A stretch of 16,218 bases of DNA from Methanosarcinaceae archaeon (GTDB lineage: Archaea; Halobacteriota; Methanosarcinia; Methanosarcinales; Methanosarcinaceae): positions 1-16,218 of the forward strand of contig JAUWBW010000010.1 in assembly GCA_030609665.1 (NCBI GenBank), written 5' to 3'. Position 1 is the stretch's first letter, and each line of letters starts with the position of its first letter. Below the pieces are notes generated by a model, which searched no databases, was not told where the DNA came from, and saw only the letters and a list, made by a program, of their open reading frames with translations. The position numbers and the translations under genes are program-made. Below are positions 1 through 6,947 of the stretch, in pieces.

Positions 1-7
1 CGGAGGG

Positions 8-67
8 CACAGAGGACACAGAGAGTAAAATCAGATACAATCTCTGTGTTTCTCTGTGTCCTCTGTG
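8..67. repeat. 17-bp perfect inverted repeat (CTCTGTG-type)
   Basis: Arm 8-24 (CACAGAGGACACAGAGA) is the exact reverse complement of arm 51-67, with a 26-base loop that contains another TCTCTGTG at 41-48. This motif family is, from memory, a widely dispersed intergenic repeat in archaeal and bacterial genomes. Shorter relatives of the CTCTGTGG core occur near 5203-5212 and 5622-5629. Nothing shows whether it is mobile, transcribed or structural. Confidence 0.75.
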
Positions 68-127
68 GTTAAATTACAATTGTCTGAAGATTAAAATGTT
101 AAGACATTAGTATTAAACATTAGGTTC

Positions 128-478
128 TTGACTATAATTACCAATTCAAAACTTATAGAAGATAAAACTATTGATTTTAAAGAGTTCAGCAGCGATGAGG
201 GGATGTCCAGAGGACGATTGCTCTTTTTAGGTGGATATGTCCTTGATTTTATGGAATACATTTGTTTGGGAAAAGAACGACCGAAATATAGGTTTAATCT
301 TTCCGATAGCCAAGGCAATCTGATTTTTTGATATGATAATGCAGCTCACCATAAAGATATCCGTACATTCCCGCATCATAAACACACACCTACAGAGATC
401 AAAGCCTCCGGGGAAATTGGATTTGCAGAAGTAATGTCTGAAATCGAGATACTTATTTTAACAAATTTTGATAAATGA
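128..478 (+). pseudogene. TumE-family (DUF6516) toxin gene with in-frame TGA
   Basis: A single reading frame of 116 codons runs from a TTG at 128 to a TGA at 476-478, interrupted only by a TGA at 329-331. The first part has a GRLLF...DFMEYI segment and ends GNLIF. The second part resumes in the same frame with YDNAAHH, then TFPHHKH. The GxLIFRYDNAxHH...T(F/Y)PHHKH pattern is typical of TumE/DUF6516 toxins, where an arginine stands at the interrupted position; CGA to TGA is one transition. No ATG lies in frame upstream before the stop at 92-94, and the start has no good ribosome-binding site. No HTH antitoxin partner is visible beside it. Most likely a dead toxin gene; a sequencing error or readthrough is possible. 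Confidence 0.7.
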
Positions 479-626
479 TTGCTCAGTATAAGGAGTCAGA
501 CGGAATTAGATAGTATAATTTTATAAATTATATACACGAGTCAATTTGATTAATTCTTTAAACGTCAATGGTGCAGGAATGCGCCGCCTGCGGCGGATTG
601 AATCGGCATTTTATCGACTATTTTCA
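479..626. other. Gene-free stretch with AT-rich repeat and GC hairpin
   Basis: No credible gene is visible here. It holds an AT-rich 40-bp element (511-549) that recurs on the other strand at 5652-5693. It also holds a compact GC-rich dyad at 582-596 (CGCCG-CCTG-CGGCG, or CCGCC-TGC-GGCGG), which has no T-run after it in either direction and so does not look like a terminator. Confidence 0.5.
511..549 (+). repeat. AT-rich 40-bp dispersed element, copy A
   Basis: TAGTATA, an AT-rich core TTATAAATTATATA and then CGAGTCAATTTGA. The minus strand of 5652-5693 carries the same order of blocks (TAGTATA, AATTATATA, CGAGTCAATTCGA) with about 80% identity and a small indel. Both copies sit beside broken accessory genes. 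It could be a conserved promoter (the core looks like a TATA element) or the remnant of a small mobile element. Confidence 0.5.
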
Positions 627-731
627 TGGTGTGTGTTCCCCCGTCTTCTTTTCAAGCTCTGCCACTCGTTCTTTAAGTCCAGTCACCCACATCATGCCTT
701 CCCCACCGTAATCACGCTTTTCCAACCGTAA
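627..731 (-). other. 35-codon open frame after the kinase stop
   Basis: The minus-strand frame of the kinase continues open for 35 codons after its TGA, to a second TGA at 624-626. The segment from two ATG codons near 695 reads MMWVTGLKERVAELEKK, a charged, coiled-coil-like stretch. It may be the tail of a decayed gene. I do not recognise a family, and it has no convincing ribosome-binding site. Confidence 0.3.
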
Positions 732-748
732 TCACGCTTTTCCAACCG
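691..748. repeat. 20-bp tandem repeat, two exact plus one degenerate copy
   Basis: Units 709-728 and 729-748 are identical 20-mers (TAATCACGCTTTTCCAACCG). A third, degenerate copy (about 14 of 18 matching) occupies 691-708. The array overlaps the last codons and stop of the minus-strand sensor kinase, whose end here is VTVGKA instead of the VTVRKG of its two paralogues in this window. Confidence 0.85.
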
Positions 749-3281
749 TTACCCAAAACACACTTCCCTGTCCTGCCGGATTATCCTCAACACCAACCTC
801 TCCGCCGTGCAGTTCAATGATGCGTTTTACAATTGCGAGACCGAGTCCTGTCCCTTTCACACCGCTTTTATCCACACGTTTGAATCGTGTAAAGATCTTT
901 GGCTTATCCTCATCGGAAATGCCATTCCCAAAGTCTGTCACTGTCACTTTCCATTTCTCATCCGAATCGAGTATATCCACAATGATCCTGCTTTCCTGCG
1001 GACTGTACTTGATGGCATTGGACATCATGTTTGCAAAAACCTCTTCGATCATAGGATTTACGTTTGCCGGATATGTTCCCTCTGCGACAAAATCGAGTGT
1101 CATCCGTTTTTCATCCAGCATGGGTCTGAAGTTGTTCACGACATCGTTAAAGATACTATCAAGATATTTCTCTTCAAAATCAATCTCATCCACCGACTGT
1201 AATTTTGCAAATTTAGCTGCGCTTTGTATCATATTGATGAGTTTTTCATTACTCTTCTCGATCTTCTCAAGTAAATGGAGTTTTTTCTCGTCGTCTTCCA
1301 TATTAAGCAATACCTCAGTGAATCCCTTAACAATCCCCGCAGGATTTAGAAGGTCATGCCGCAGGATATCTGTAAACAGGTCTTTGAGTTCGTTCGAACT
1401 TTTTAGTTCCTCTGCGTATTGTTTAAGGGCTTCCTCTGCTTGTTTGCGCTCGGTAATATCGATCCCCTGAGCAATAATAGCTAAAACGGTCTTGCCATCT
1501 TCCCCGTAGAGGTTTGCAGAATTCCATAATGTCAACCGGATAGTTCCGTCTTTGTGAAGAATTGGAATTTCTAACAATTCCCAGTATTCGCCACTTAAAG
1601 TACGATTAATCTCACTCAGTGTTTCATGTATACTTGAATCCGGGAAAAGCATTTGCATGTTTTTGTAAAGCAACTCGTCAGATGTATAGCCTATAAGATG
1701 CTCAAAAGCGGGATTGACTCTTGTAATTTTGTATTCAGGATTCCATACAATAACCGGAGCATTGGTATAATCAATCAATTTCTCCAGATAATCACTGGTT
1801 TCACGCAGTGCCTTTTCAGTCTTTTTGATCTCCGTGATATCGCGACTTGATTCAATTATCTGTATCACTTCCCCATTCTCATCAAAAATTGGGGTGACAA
1901 CAATATCAACAAATAATTCATCTCCTGCCTCATCATGATGCACATGCATAACCCGTGCAGGTTCCTTAGTATCAATAACCTGCTGGAGTGGACATGGCTC
2001 ATCTCGATCACCACATGGTGTATCCCTGTTATGGATTGCCTGATAGCATGTTAAAGACATTGCGACAGGGTCATTACCTTTGAGATGTTTACGTGCTGCC
2101 CCATTTGCCATCTGAACCTTATAGTCACTGATATTTATTACTAACATGGGGTCGGCCATGTTATCCATGATAGTCTGCACGAAATCCCATGATCTTTTCA
2201 ATTTCCTTTCCGTCCGCTTGCGCTCAGCAATTTCATATTGGAGTCTCTTATTTATTCTCATCACATGCCGCGTGGCAAATACCATAAGAAGCAGGGCTGC
2301 AATGATTAGAACTACATCGTACCAGTACTGCCTGAGTACTTCGCCAAGTGTTACTTCCCCATACCCCTCATACGGTTCCACGCGCAGTTCCTTTAGACAT
2401 TCATGCACCGGATTGTAATCTAATGGAATTGTCCAGCCTGCACATTTCGCAGCCCTTGCTGCCTGAGAGTCAGCAGGCATGGTGAGAAGAGCCACAGCAA
2501 CTTTTACACTAAGTTCATCAGGCGCATGCCTGAGCTTTGCGAATGGCCATTCAGGATAGAGTCGTGTGCTGAGCATGAATGGAAAACCTTCAACATGCTG
2601 CTGGTTGAGGACTTTGAACTCATTGATCTCGATCAAACCATCCTCCGCCATACGTTCAAGTGTGTCGGTACGTACCGTTCCTGCATCAACCTCGCTGTTT
2701 TTGACAGCATATACAATCAGATCATGCGGGAATCCGCTGAACTTAAGTGTGGAAAATTCGCGGTGTGGGTCGATTCCGTTATCCTTGAATTCCTTCCATG
2801 CTATCCACCAGCCTCCAAATGCATCCTCATGCACTGCCATGAAGGATTTGCCTTTTAGATCTTTAAGATCGTTGATATCATTCCTGTCTGCTCTTGTGAA
2901 TATAACCGCGCCGAACACTTCATAGTCGTTTCCCTGCCTCAGATTCTCCAAGGTAGCGATACGGCTCACCCCATATTTATATTCCAGTCCCACATAGGAA
3001 CCGGGGTTGGTTGTCACAAAATCCACTTCAGCACGCTCCACCGCCGGAGCGATGTTGTCATTATCCAACGGAACTATGACAAATGTGTATTCGGGAACCT
3101 GTTCGCTAAGGTAGTCCGCCGTGGGAGTCCACATTGTCAGGGCTTCCTCCTCACCCCTGTAAGCCAGAACACCAATTTTGATAACGTTCTCTTCTGCATA
3201 CGCAGGCGTGGATAAAGATGCCAGCAGTACAAGGAACATTGCAATAACAAGAATCAGATGTTTTCTGTGTGTTGCACACAT
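732..3281 (-). CDS. PhnD/TtrS-like periplasmic-domain sensor histidine kinase
   Basis: Membrane sensor kinase of 849 residues. Residues 1-29 are a signal peptide (hydrophobic 9-23, ending AYA). Residues about 33-300 form a PhnD-type solute-binding domain; its opening IGVLAYRGEEEA...W.P..DYL resembles the tetrathionate sensor TtrS. One membrane helix follows at 322-337, then a coiled coil. PAS1 at about 366-485 carries a cysteine cluster (CYxxxH at 412-417, C423, C430-P). PAS2 is at about 495-612. The phospho-acceptor is H642 in RHDLLNPAG, the variant H-box shared with two other kinases in this window. The HATPase domain shows the N-box SNAIKYS, DFGNGIS and GTGLGLAIVKR. It starts only 3 nt after the split 85-codon gene, suggesting co-expression before the IS arrived; its own ribosome-binding site is weak. 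No receiver protein is nearby. The ligand is unknown; tetrathionate or another oxyanion is inference. Confidence 0.9.
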   Translation of the reverse strand: MCATHRKHLILVIAMFLVLLASLSTPAYAEENVIKIGVLAYRGEEEALTMWTPTADYLSEQVPEYTFVIVPLDNDNIAPAVERAEVDFVTTNPGSYVGLEYKYGVSRIATLENLRQGNDYEVFGAVIFTRADRNDINDLKDLKGKSFMAVHEDAFGGWWIAWKEFKDNGIDPHREFSTLKFSGFPHDLIVYAVKNSEVDAGTVRTDTLERMAEDGLIEINEFKVLNQQHVEGFPFMLSTRLYPEWPFAKLRHAPDELSVKVAVALLTMPADSQAARAAKCAGWTIPLDYNPVHECLKELRVEPYEGYGEVTLGEVLRQYWYDVVLIIAALLLMVFATRHVMRINKRLQYEIAERKRTERKLKRSWDFVQTIMDNMADPMLVINISDYKVQMANGAARKHLKGNDPVAMSLTCYQAIHNRDTPCGDRDEPCPLQQVIDTKEPARVMHVHHDEAGDELFVDIVVTPIFDENGEVIQIIESSRDITEIKKTEKALRETSDYLEKLIDYTNAPVIVWNPEYKITRVNPAFEHLIGYTSDELLYKNMQMLFPDSSIHETLSEINRTLSGEYWELLEIPILHKDGTIRLTLWNSANLYGEDGKTVLAIIAQGIDITERKQAEEALKQYAEELKSSNELKDLFTDILRHDLLNPAGIVKGFTEVLLNMEDDEKKLHLLEKIEKSNEKLINMIQSAAKFAKLQSVDEIDFEEKYLDSIFNDVVNNFRPMLDEKRMTLDFVAEGTYPANVNPMIEEVFANMMSNAIKYSPQESRIIVDILDSDEKWKVTVTDFGNGISDEDKPKIFTRFKRVDKSGVKGTGLGLAIVKRIIELHGGEVGVEDNPAGQGSVFWVTVGKA

Positions 3282-3284
3282 TAT

Positions 3285-3464
3285 TTATGCTCTCGCTCCC
3301 TTATTTTCAAGTTCAACCATCCGCAGATCCCGCCCAACAGTTGTGTAAATATCTACCAGATCAGTTGACCTGAAACCCGCGACTAAGACATAAACCATCA
3401 CCCTGCCGGATATGATAGCAACACTTCCTATAAGTTTGTATGGCTTACGTGTATATATAAATAC
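3285..3464 (-). pseudogene. 3' part of 85-codon gene split by the IS
   Basis: An open minus-strand frame ends at TAA 3285-3287, 3 nt before the sensor kinase ATG. It encodes IYTRKPYKLIGS, a hydrophobic VMVYVLVAG stretch, then STDLVDIYTTVGRDLRMVEL and ENKGARA. No start lies at its head; the frame enters directly from the IS boundary. Joining it to 5106-5187, with one copy of the ATAC target duplication removed, restores one continuous 258-nt frame of 85 codons plus stop. I do not recognise the family. The tight spacing to the kinase suggests a former two-gene unit. An internal GTG-ATG pair (codons 48-49 of the joined frame) could permit a short C-terminal product. Confidence 0.75.
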
Positions 3465-3543
3465 GGGTATTGAGAGTCAGCGCTCACCTCCCTCCATTTT
3501 GCCTATAAAGAAGTATGAGTGCCCAATTTCCCCTAAAAATTTG

Positions 3544-4893
3544 TTATTGCCCTTCTTTAGTCAATAGTTTGAACGCACTTGAACTTCTCATCAGATCAGA
3601 TCTTCCCACAGAAAAAGCTGTAATCGCAGTCAGCAATGTAGTGATCATTGTAATCAGCATGTACAATTCTGCTTCTGTTTTGCCTCTGTTTGACATTCTG
3701 TCACGTCGATATCCCCATTTATCATTACTAAACTGCCTCTCGGACTCAGTTCTTCGATTAGCAATTCTCTCCAGCACACGTGGATCAATAATTTTCACAT
3801 AGTCTGGATTAAATGTTTTTCCTTTTTCAGTTTTAATAAGTTCCTTATTTCCAAAATCGCGAGCCTGGATATAGGCACTTATCTCAAATTCGTTACAAAA
3901 ATCGTCATTAGCTGCACTGTCCATGCCCTTGTCAGTAGATAATATCTGAGGATAAAATCCATAGGTCTCGTGAAACTGAGTAAGGATTTCTCTCAACAAC
4001 GGATTTTCATTTGCACTACCTTTGTAACACTGAACCAGCATAGGAAGGCCATATTCGATATCTGTCAACTTGAATGCTAAAAAACCAATGCCCTTGATGT
4101 AGTTACCATGTACATACAATCCAGCATCAGGATCCGTATATTGTTTCGTTTTTTTATTTTTGTGAGGACCAGTATTTGATCTAATTAATGTACCATCCAC
4201 TCCAACCATCCTGCCTTTTATCAAGCCGAGTGACATACATTTCTTTACCATATCAGCAGTAATCTCTCTAAAAACTTCAATGCAGAACTTATCAGCAGCT
4301 CTGCTGATAATTGTTCTAGTGGGAATCTTGTTCGGTACAAATCCACATACTTCTGCTAACCTTTCATTTTCGTATAATTGATCTATGAGGCCAGTATAAG
4401 TTCTAATGCGTCGCTTGCACATGAGTATATGTGTTTTTAAAACGGTTACAAGATTGTAATCCTGAGTTTGAATGGCATATTTATTTTCGATTTCATTTAC
4501 AATGTCCCAGTTATAAAACAGAAAAAGGTGACGGATGTCACCTTTATAAGCTGAAATATTAGAATATGCGATTTTTTCGGTTTTTGAGAGTTCTCCGCCA
4601 TCGATTAATTTGCAAACGAGTGTTTTAAAGTTTGGAACATAGTGCTGTACTCTACCTTTCATTTCACTCAGAAATTGTTGAAAGTCTGACAATTGTTTTT
4701 GTATGCCTGTTTTAACATCACGAAATATTTTGTTTATTCGCGATGTTAGACGCGTTTTGATACTTTTCCCCTTCTTTTTCGCAAACCATATATCAGATGG
4801 TTTGCAATCTTTAATTGAAGAGGGTGATTTTGTATCAAAATCAGATATCTGTACTTGAATATAATATCCATCCTCTGTAAAGACTTGAATCAT
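3544..4893 (-). CDS. DDE transposase (IS4/IS5-type, DDE_Tnp_1)
   Basis: Transposase of 449 residues. An N-terminal region rich in lysine and arginine (about 38-175) is the likely DNA-binding part. The catalytic RNase-H-like domain begins at about 225: first aspartate D233 in VGVDGT, second D321 in LSTDKG, and the glutamate E385 in ESERQF, followed by WGYRRDRMSNRG and a hydrophobic C-terminal helix (410-425). The length fits full transposases of this supergroup, and there is no frameshift or internal stop. The ATG at 4893 is preceded by AGGAG with a 6-nt spacer, a strong site, but that site lies in the arm of a leader hairpin. The gene lies on the same strand as the gene it interrupts, so it sits in the path of host read-through transcription. 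Confidence 0.9.
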   Translation of the reverse strand: MIQVFTEDGYYIQVQISDFDTKSPSSIKDCKPSDIWFAKKKGKSIKTRLTSRINKIFRDVKTGIQKQLSDFQQFLSEMKGRVQHYVPNFKTLVCKLIDGGELSKTEKIAYSNISAYKGDIRHLFLFYNWDIVNEIENKYAIQTQDYNLVTVLKTHILMCKRRIRTYTGLIDQLYENERLAEVCGFVPNKIPTRTIISRAADKFCIEVFREITADMVKKCMSLGLIKGRMVGVDGTLIRSNTGPHKNKKTKQYTDPDAGLYVHGNYIKGIGFLAFKLTDIEYGLPMLVQCYKGSANENPLLREILTQFHETYGFYPQILSTDKGMDSAANDDFCNEFEISAYIQARDFGNKELIKTEKGKTFNPDYVKIIDPRVLERIANRRTESERQFSNDKWGYRRDRMSNRGKTEAELYMLITMITTLLTAITAFSVGRSDLMRSSSAFKLLTKEGQ

Positions 4894-4952
4894 CTTGAAC
4901 TCCTATATTATTACACTATTACGTGTTCGCTAAAGTAATAGAGGAGTTCAAG
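4894..4952 (-). promoter_or_regulatory. Leader hairpin covering the transposase ribosome-binding site
   Basis: Positions 4894-4904 (CTTGAACTCCT) and 4942-4952 (AGGAGTTCAAG) are perfect 11-bp complementary arms. In the minus-strand RNA the downstream arm contains the AGGAG ribosome-binding site and ends directly at the AUG (4891-4893). A transcript that includes both arms would mask the start. A transcript starting inside the 37-nt loop would lack the upstream arm and be translated. TATA-like AT-rich sequence lies at 4957-4972, about the right distance upstream for such a start. Confidence 0.65.
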
Positions 4953-5105
4953 ACAAATAAACTTTTATTTAAGGTCAGAATGAAAAAGTATATATATGGC
5001 TTTAAATTTGATTTTAAAGGGTATACTAAATTTATTAGTTAAAAGAGGGAATAATTGACTTGTAAACAATAAAAGGAGTTTAATTAGATTCGACTCTCAA
5101 TCCCC

Positions 5106-5187
5106 ATACGTGTTTTGCGCTGACAATGTCGTATCCGAATATTATTTCGCTTATACTGTGTACGGAAACAGTTCGATATTTGTCCAC
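5106..5187 (-). pseudogene. 5' part of 85-codon gene split by the IS
   Basis: The minus-strand frame opens with GTG at 5185-5187, right after an in-frame TAA (5188-5190), and reads VDKYRTVSVH, then SEIIFGYDIVSAKHV up to the IS boundary. It continues in frame into 3285-3464 when the IS and one ATAC copy are removed. The GTG start lacks a clear ribosome-binding site, so the true start could be different. The product is unrecognised. Confidence 0.65.
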
Positions 5188-5269
5188 TTATTGAAAAAAA
5201 TGCCACAGAGCACGCGAAAGCTCGGGAATTCAGATTGCTGTGAAATACTTGTTTAATTCGTCTGTTACT

Positions 5270-5561
5270 CTATTCGAGTAGCCACTTCCAAAGCGGCACG
5301 AATTTAATATTCTTATCTTTAAATTCTTGCTCGTCCTCGTAACCCCACGTAATCACAAGCAGATCACTGCATCCAAGTTCTTTTGATGCTTTGACAAGTG
5401 ACTTTAGCTCTTTCTGTTGTCAGAATATCATCAATATCATAACAGACTTGGATCAATTGCTTAACTTCCATTCTATCTGTCACAACAAAATCCACTTCCT
5501 TTCCAGAAGCCTCTTTCCAATAATACACATCCAGCAGAGGGTTTAAGTAGTTCGTATTTGT
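5270..5561 (-). pseudogene. 3' remnant of DUF4143/AAA ATPase, frameshifted
   Basis: Only the last ~95 codons of a gene that normally has about 400 survive. The first section reads NPLLDVYYWKEASGKEVDFV, then VKQLIQVCYDIDD up to TTERA. After a frameshift near 5400-5412 it resumes as LKSLVKASKELGCSDLLVIT and ends KFVPLWKWLLE with TAG at 5270-5272. These are the C-terminal signatures of the DUF4143 ATPase family common in methanogens (the YYW, EVDFVV, LIQVCYDI and IPLWKWL blocks). The P-loop half is absent and a stop lies just upstream (5562-5564), so this is a dead gene. Confidence 0.8.
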
Positions 5562-5741
5562 TTAGTTCATTTCAGCTCGTTTTATTCTGCTACAGAGTAC
5601 AATATGGTCATTTATGAACCTCTGTGGCTCACGAGAAAATTCTCCCTCCGGTCGAATTGACTCGAACTATATAATTCCATAAATTATATACTATGAAAAA
5701 TTTGTGCTAAACTAATACAAAATATCCAAACAAATTCGATC
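5562..5741. other. Gene-free stretch downstream of trxB
   Basis: No intact gene is visible. It contains short broken minus-strand frames ending at 5562, a CCTCTGTGG motif (5621-5629) and the AT-rich dispersed element at 5652-5693. On the minus strand, 5700-5735 is rich in T runs just after the trxB stop and could act as a simple oligo-U archaeal terminator, but no single tract is decisive. Confidence 0.4.
5652..5693 (-). repeat. AT-rich 40-bp dispersed element, copy B
   Basis: The minus strand reads TAGTATATAATTTATGG, AATTATATA, then CGAGTCAATTCGA, matching copy A at 511-549 at about 80% identity. It sits upstream of the broken ATPase remnant in that gene's direction, so a promoter role for the lost 5' part is possible. 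Confidence 0.5.
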
Positions 5742-6644
5742 TCATCCCTCACTCACAAACTCATGAGCAGACGCCGCCGCAATTGCACCATCACTTACCG
5801 CAGTCACAACCTGACGAAGCGGGGTTACCCTGCAATCCCCTGCGGCATAAATACCTTCAACAGATGTTTCCATCCTGTCGCTCGTGATAATGAATCCGGC
5901 CCCTGTTTTATCGACATCAACAAAACCGGTGTTCGGAACAACACCAACATAGATAAAAACACCATCCATTGCCATCTCGACCGTGTCACCGGACTTGACA
6001 TTCTTAAGTATAACTTTTTCAACACTGCCATCACCCAACACTTCATCAAGAATAGTGTCACAAATGAATTCAATGTTATTCCTTGAAAAAGCCCTATCTT
6101 TTAACACTTTTGTGGCTCGCAGTTCATCGCGCCTGTGCACAACATAGACCTTGCTCGCAAGATTTGACAAAATGAGAGCATCAGTTATCGCAGAATCTCC
6201 GCCTCCAATAACTGCAACATTCTTACCTCTGAAAAACGGTCCGTCACATGTTGCACAGTATGAAACACCCCGTCCTGCAAACTCCTCCTCACCCGGTACA
6301 CCGAGATGTTGAGGATTCGCACCGGTTGCGATTATCACTGCCTTTGCCTCGATCTCCCCTTCATCGGTGGAAATTATCTTCTTGTCACCATCGGACTTAA
6401 TGTTAAGTACTTCGCCATCCTCCGTGGTCACACCAGCCTCTTGTGCATGTTCCTTGAACTTATCCATCAGCTCCATACCGGCGATAGAAGAAAAACCCGG
6501 GTAATTTTCAACAATATCGGTTAATGCGATCTGCCCGCTGATAACATCCTTTTCCAAAATAAGTGTATCAAGCCCGTATCTAACGGCATAGATACCTGCA
6601 CTGATTCCGGCAGGCCCGTCGCCTATAATGACTAAGTCGTACAT
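5742..6644 (-). CDS. trxB: Thioredoxin reductase
   Basis: Flavoprotein of 300 residues, the usual length for low-molecular-weight thioredoxin reductases. The FAD-binding motif is GDGPAG (8-13). The redox-active disulfide is C130-A-T-C133 followed by DGPFF. The second nucleotide fold has GGGDSA (147-152), then VHRRDELRA (169-177), whose arginines normally bind the 2'-phosphate of NADPH, so NADPH is the predicted donor. The FAD-closing motif is GIYAAGDCR (264-272). It transfers electrons to a thioredoxin-type protein in the cytoplasm. The ATG at 6644 has a GAGGT ribosome-binding site 15 nt or less upstream, in the 15-nt gap after the thioredoxin-like gene, so the two form an operon. Confidence 0.95.
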   Translation of the reverse strand: MYDLVIIGDGPAGISAGIYAVRYGLDTLILEKDVISGQIALTDIVENYPGFSSIAGMELMDKFKEHAQEAGVTTEDGEVLNIKSDGDKKIISTDEGEIEAKAVIIATGANPQHLGVPGEEEFAGRGVSYCATCDGPFFRGKNVAVIGGGDSAITDALILSNLASKVYVVHRRDELRATKVLKDRAFSRNNIEFICDTILDEVLGDGSVEKVILKNVKSGDTVEMAMDGVFIYVGVVPNTGFVDVDKTGAGFIITSDRMETSVEGIYAAGDCRVTPLRQVVTAVSDGAIAAASAHEFVSEG

Positions 6645-6659
6645 GTCAACCTCTATCGA

Positions 6660-6902
6660 TCATGAAACGAATGATGCTGCTTTGAGTTTTTTCGGAACAC
6701 CGATAAACTCCACCTTGCCATCGATTATTGTTGTTGGCACGCCATGTATGGAATACTTGGCAGCAAGTGCCTGACCTTCAGGCAGGTCCACATCTACCTC
6801 TTCATACTCAAAATCATACTTGGATTTCAGATCATGCCAGAGTTTGATTGCCGTTGGGCATACATTGCACCATTTGGCATGAACAAGAGTCACTTTCACC
6901 AT
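6660..6902 (-). CDS. Small thioredoxin/glutaredoxin-like protein (CxxC)
   Basis: Small redox protein of 80 residues. It has a thioredoxin fold without the N-terminal extension: beta strand VKVTLVHAKW, active site C12-N-V-C15, alternating strand YEEVDVD, and the cis-proline motif GVPTT. Compact proteins of this kind are the thioredoxins of methanogens. The start chosen is the ATG at 6902, because GGAG lies 9 nt upstream; an in-frame GTG at 6917 would add five residues but would itself overlap that ribosome-binding site. It lies 15 nt upstream of trxB, whose product should reduce it. Likely clients are cytoplasmic disulfides; none can be named from sequence. Confidence 0.88.
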   Translation of the reverse strand: MVKVTLVHAKWCNVCPTAIKLWHDLKSKYDFEYEEVDVDLPEGQALAAKYSIHGVPTTIIDGKVEFIGVPKKLKAASFVS

Positions 6903-6947
6903 TTCAAACCACTCCACTGAATTATAGTTACTGAATGTTAATTCAAT

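Larger units (their letters stand above)
3465..5105 (-). mobile_element. Complete insertion sequence, 1641 bp, DDE type
   Basis: Terminal inverted repeats are GGGTATTGAGAGTC at 3465-3478 and its partner at 5092-5105 (reverse complement GGGGATTGAGAGTC), 13 of 14 matching. Both ends are flanked by ATAC (3461-3464 and 5106-5109), a 4-bp target duplication. It contains one transposase gene on the minus strand, a 79-bp 3' flank without features, and a 212-bp leader with an inverted repeat over the start codon. Removing the element and one ATAC rebuilds an intact 85-codon frame, which confirms the ends. The uninterrupted transposase and intact termini suggest a recent, potentially active insertion. 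The element probably falls in the IS4/IS5 supergroup; the exact family cannot be named without a database. Confidence 0.9.

Noticed and set aside
91..318. 75-codon minus-strand frame opposite the TumE gene
   Set aside because: Antisense to recognisable TumE coding sequence on the plus strand.
329..331. Recoding of the internal TGA in the TumE gene (selenocysteine or pyrrolysine)
   Set aside because: Pyrrolysine uses TAG, not TGA. The family has arginine here, not cysteine or selenocysteine, and other genes in the window use TGA as an ordinary stop.
582..596. GC-rich hairpin as a terminator
   Set aside because: No T-run follows on either strand. It is kept only as a dyad of unknown meaning.
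817..1470. Long plus-strand open frame (217 codons) opposite the kinase, with look-alikes at 13052-13600 and 15357-15752
   Set aside because: All three are antisense images of the same HisKA-HATPase coding region. They recur only because the three kinases are homologous. They have no ribosome-binding site and a serine-rich composition typical of shadows.
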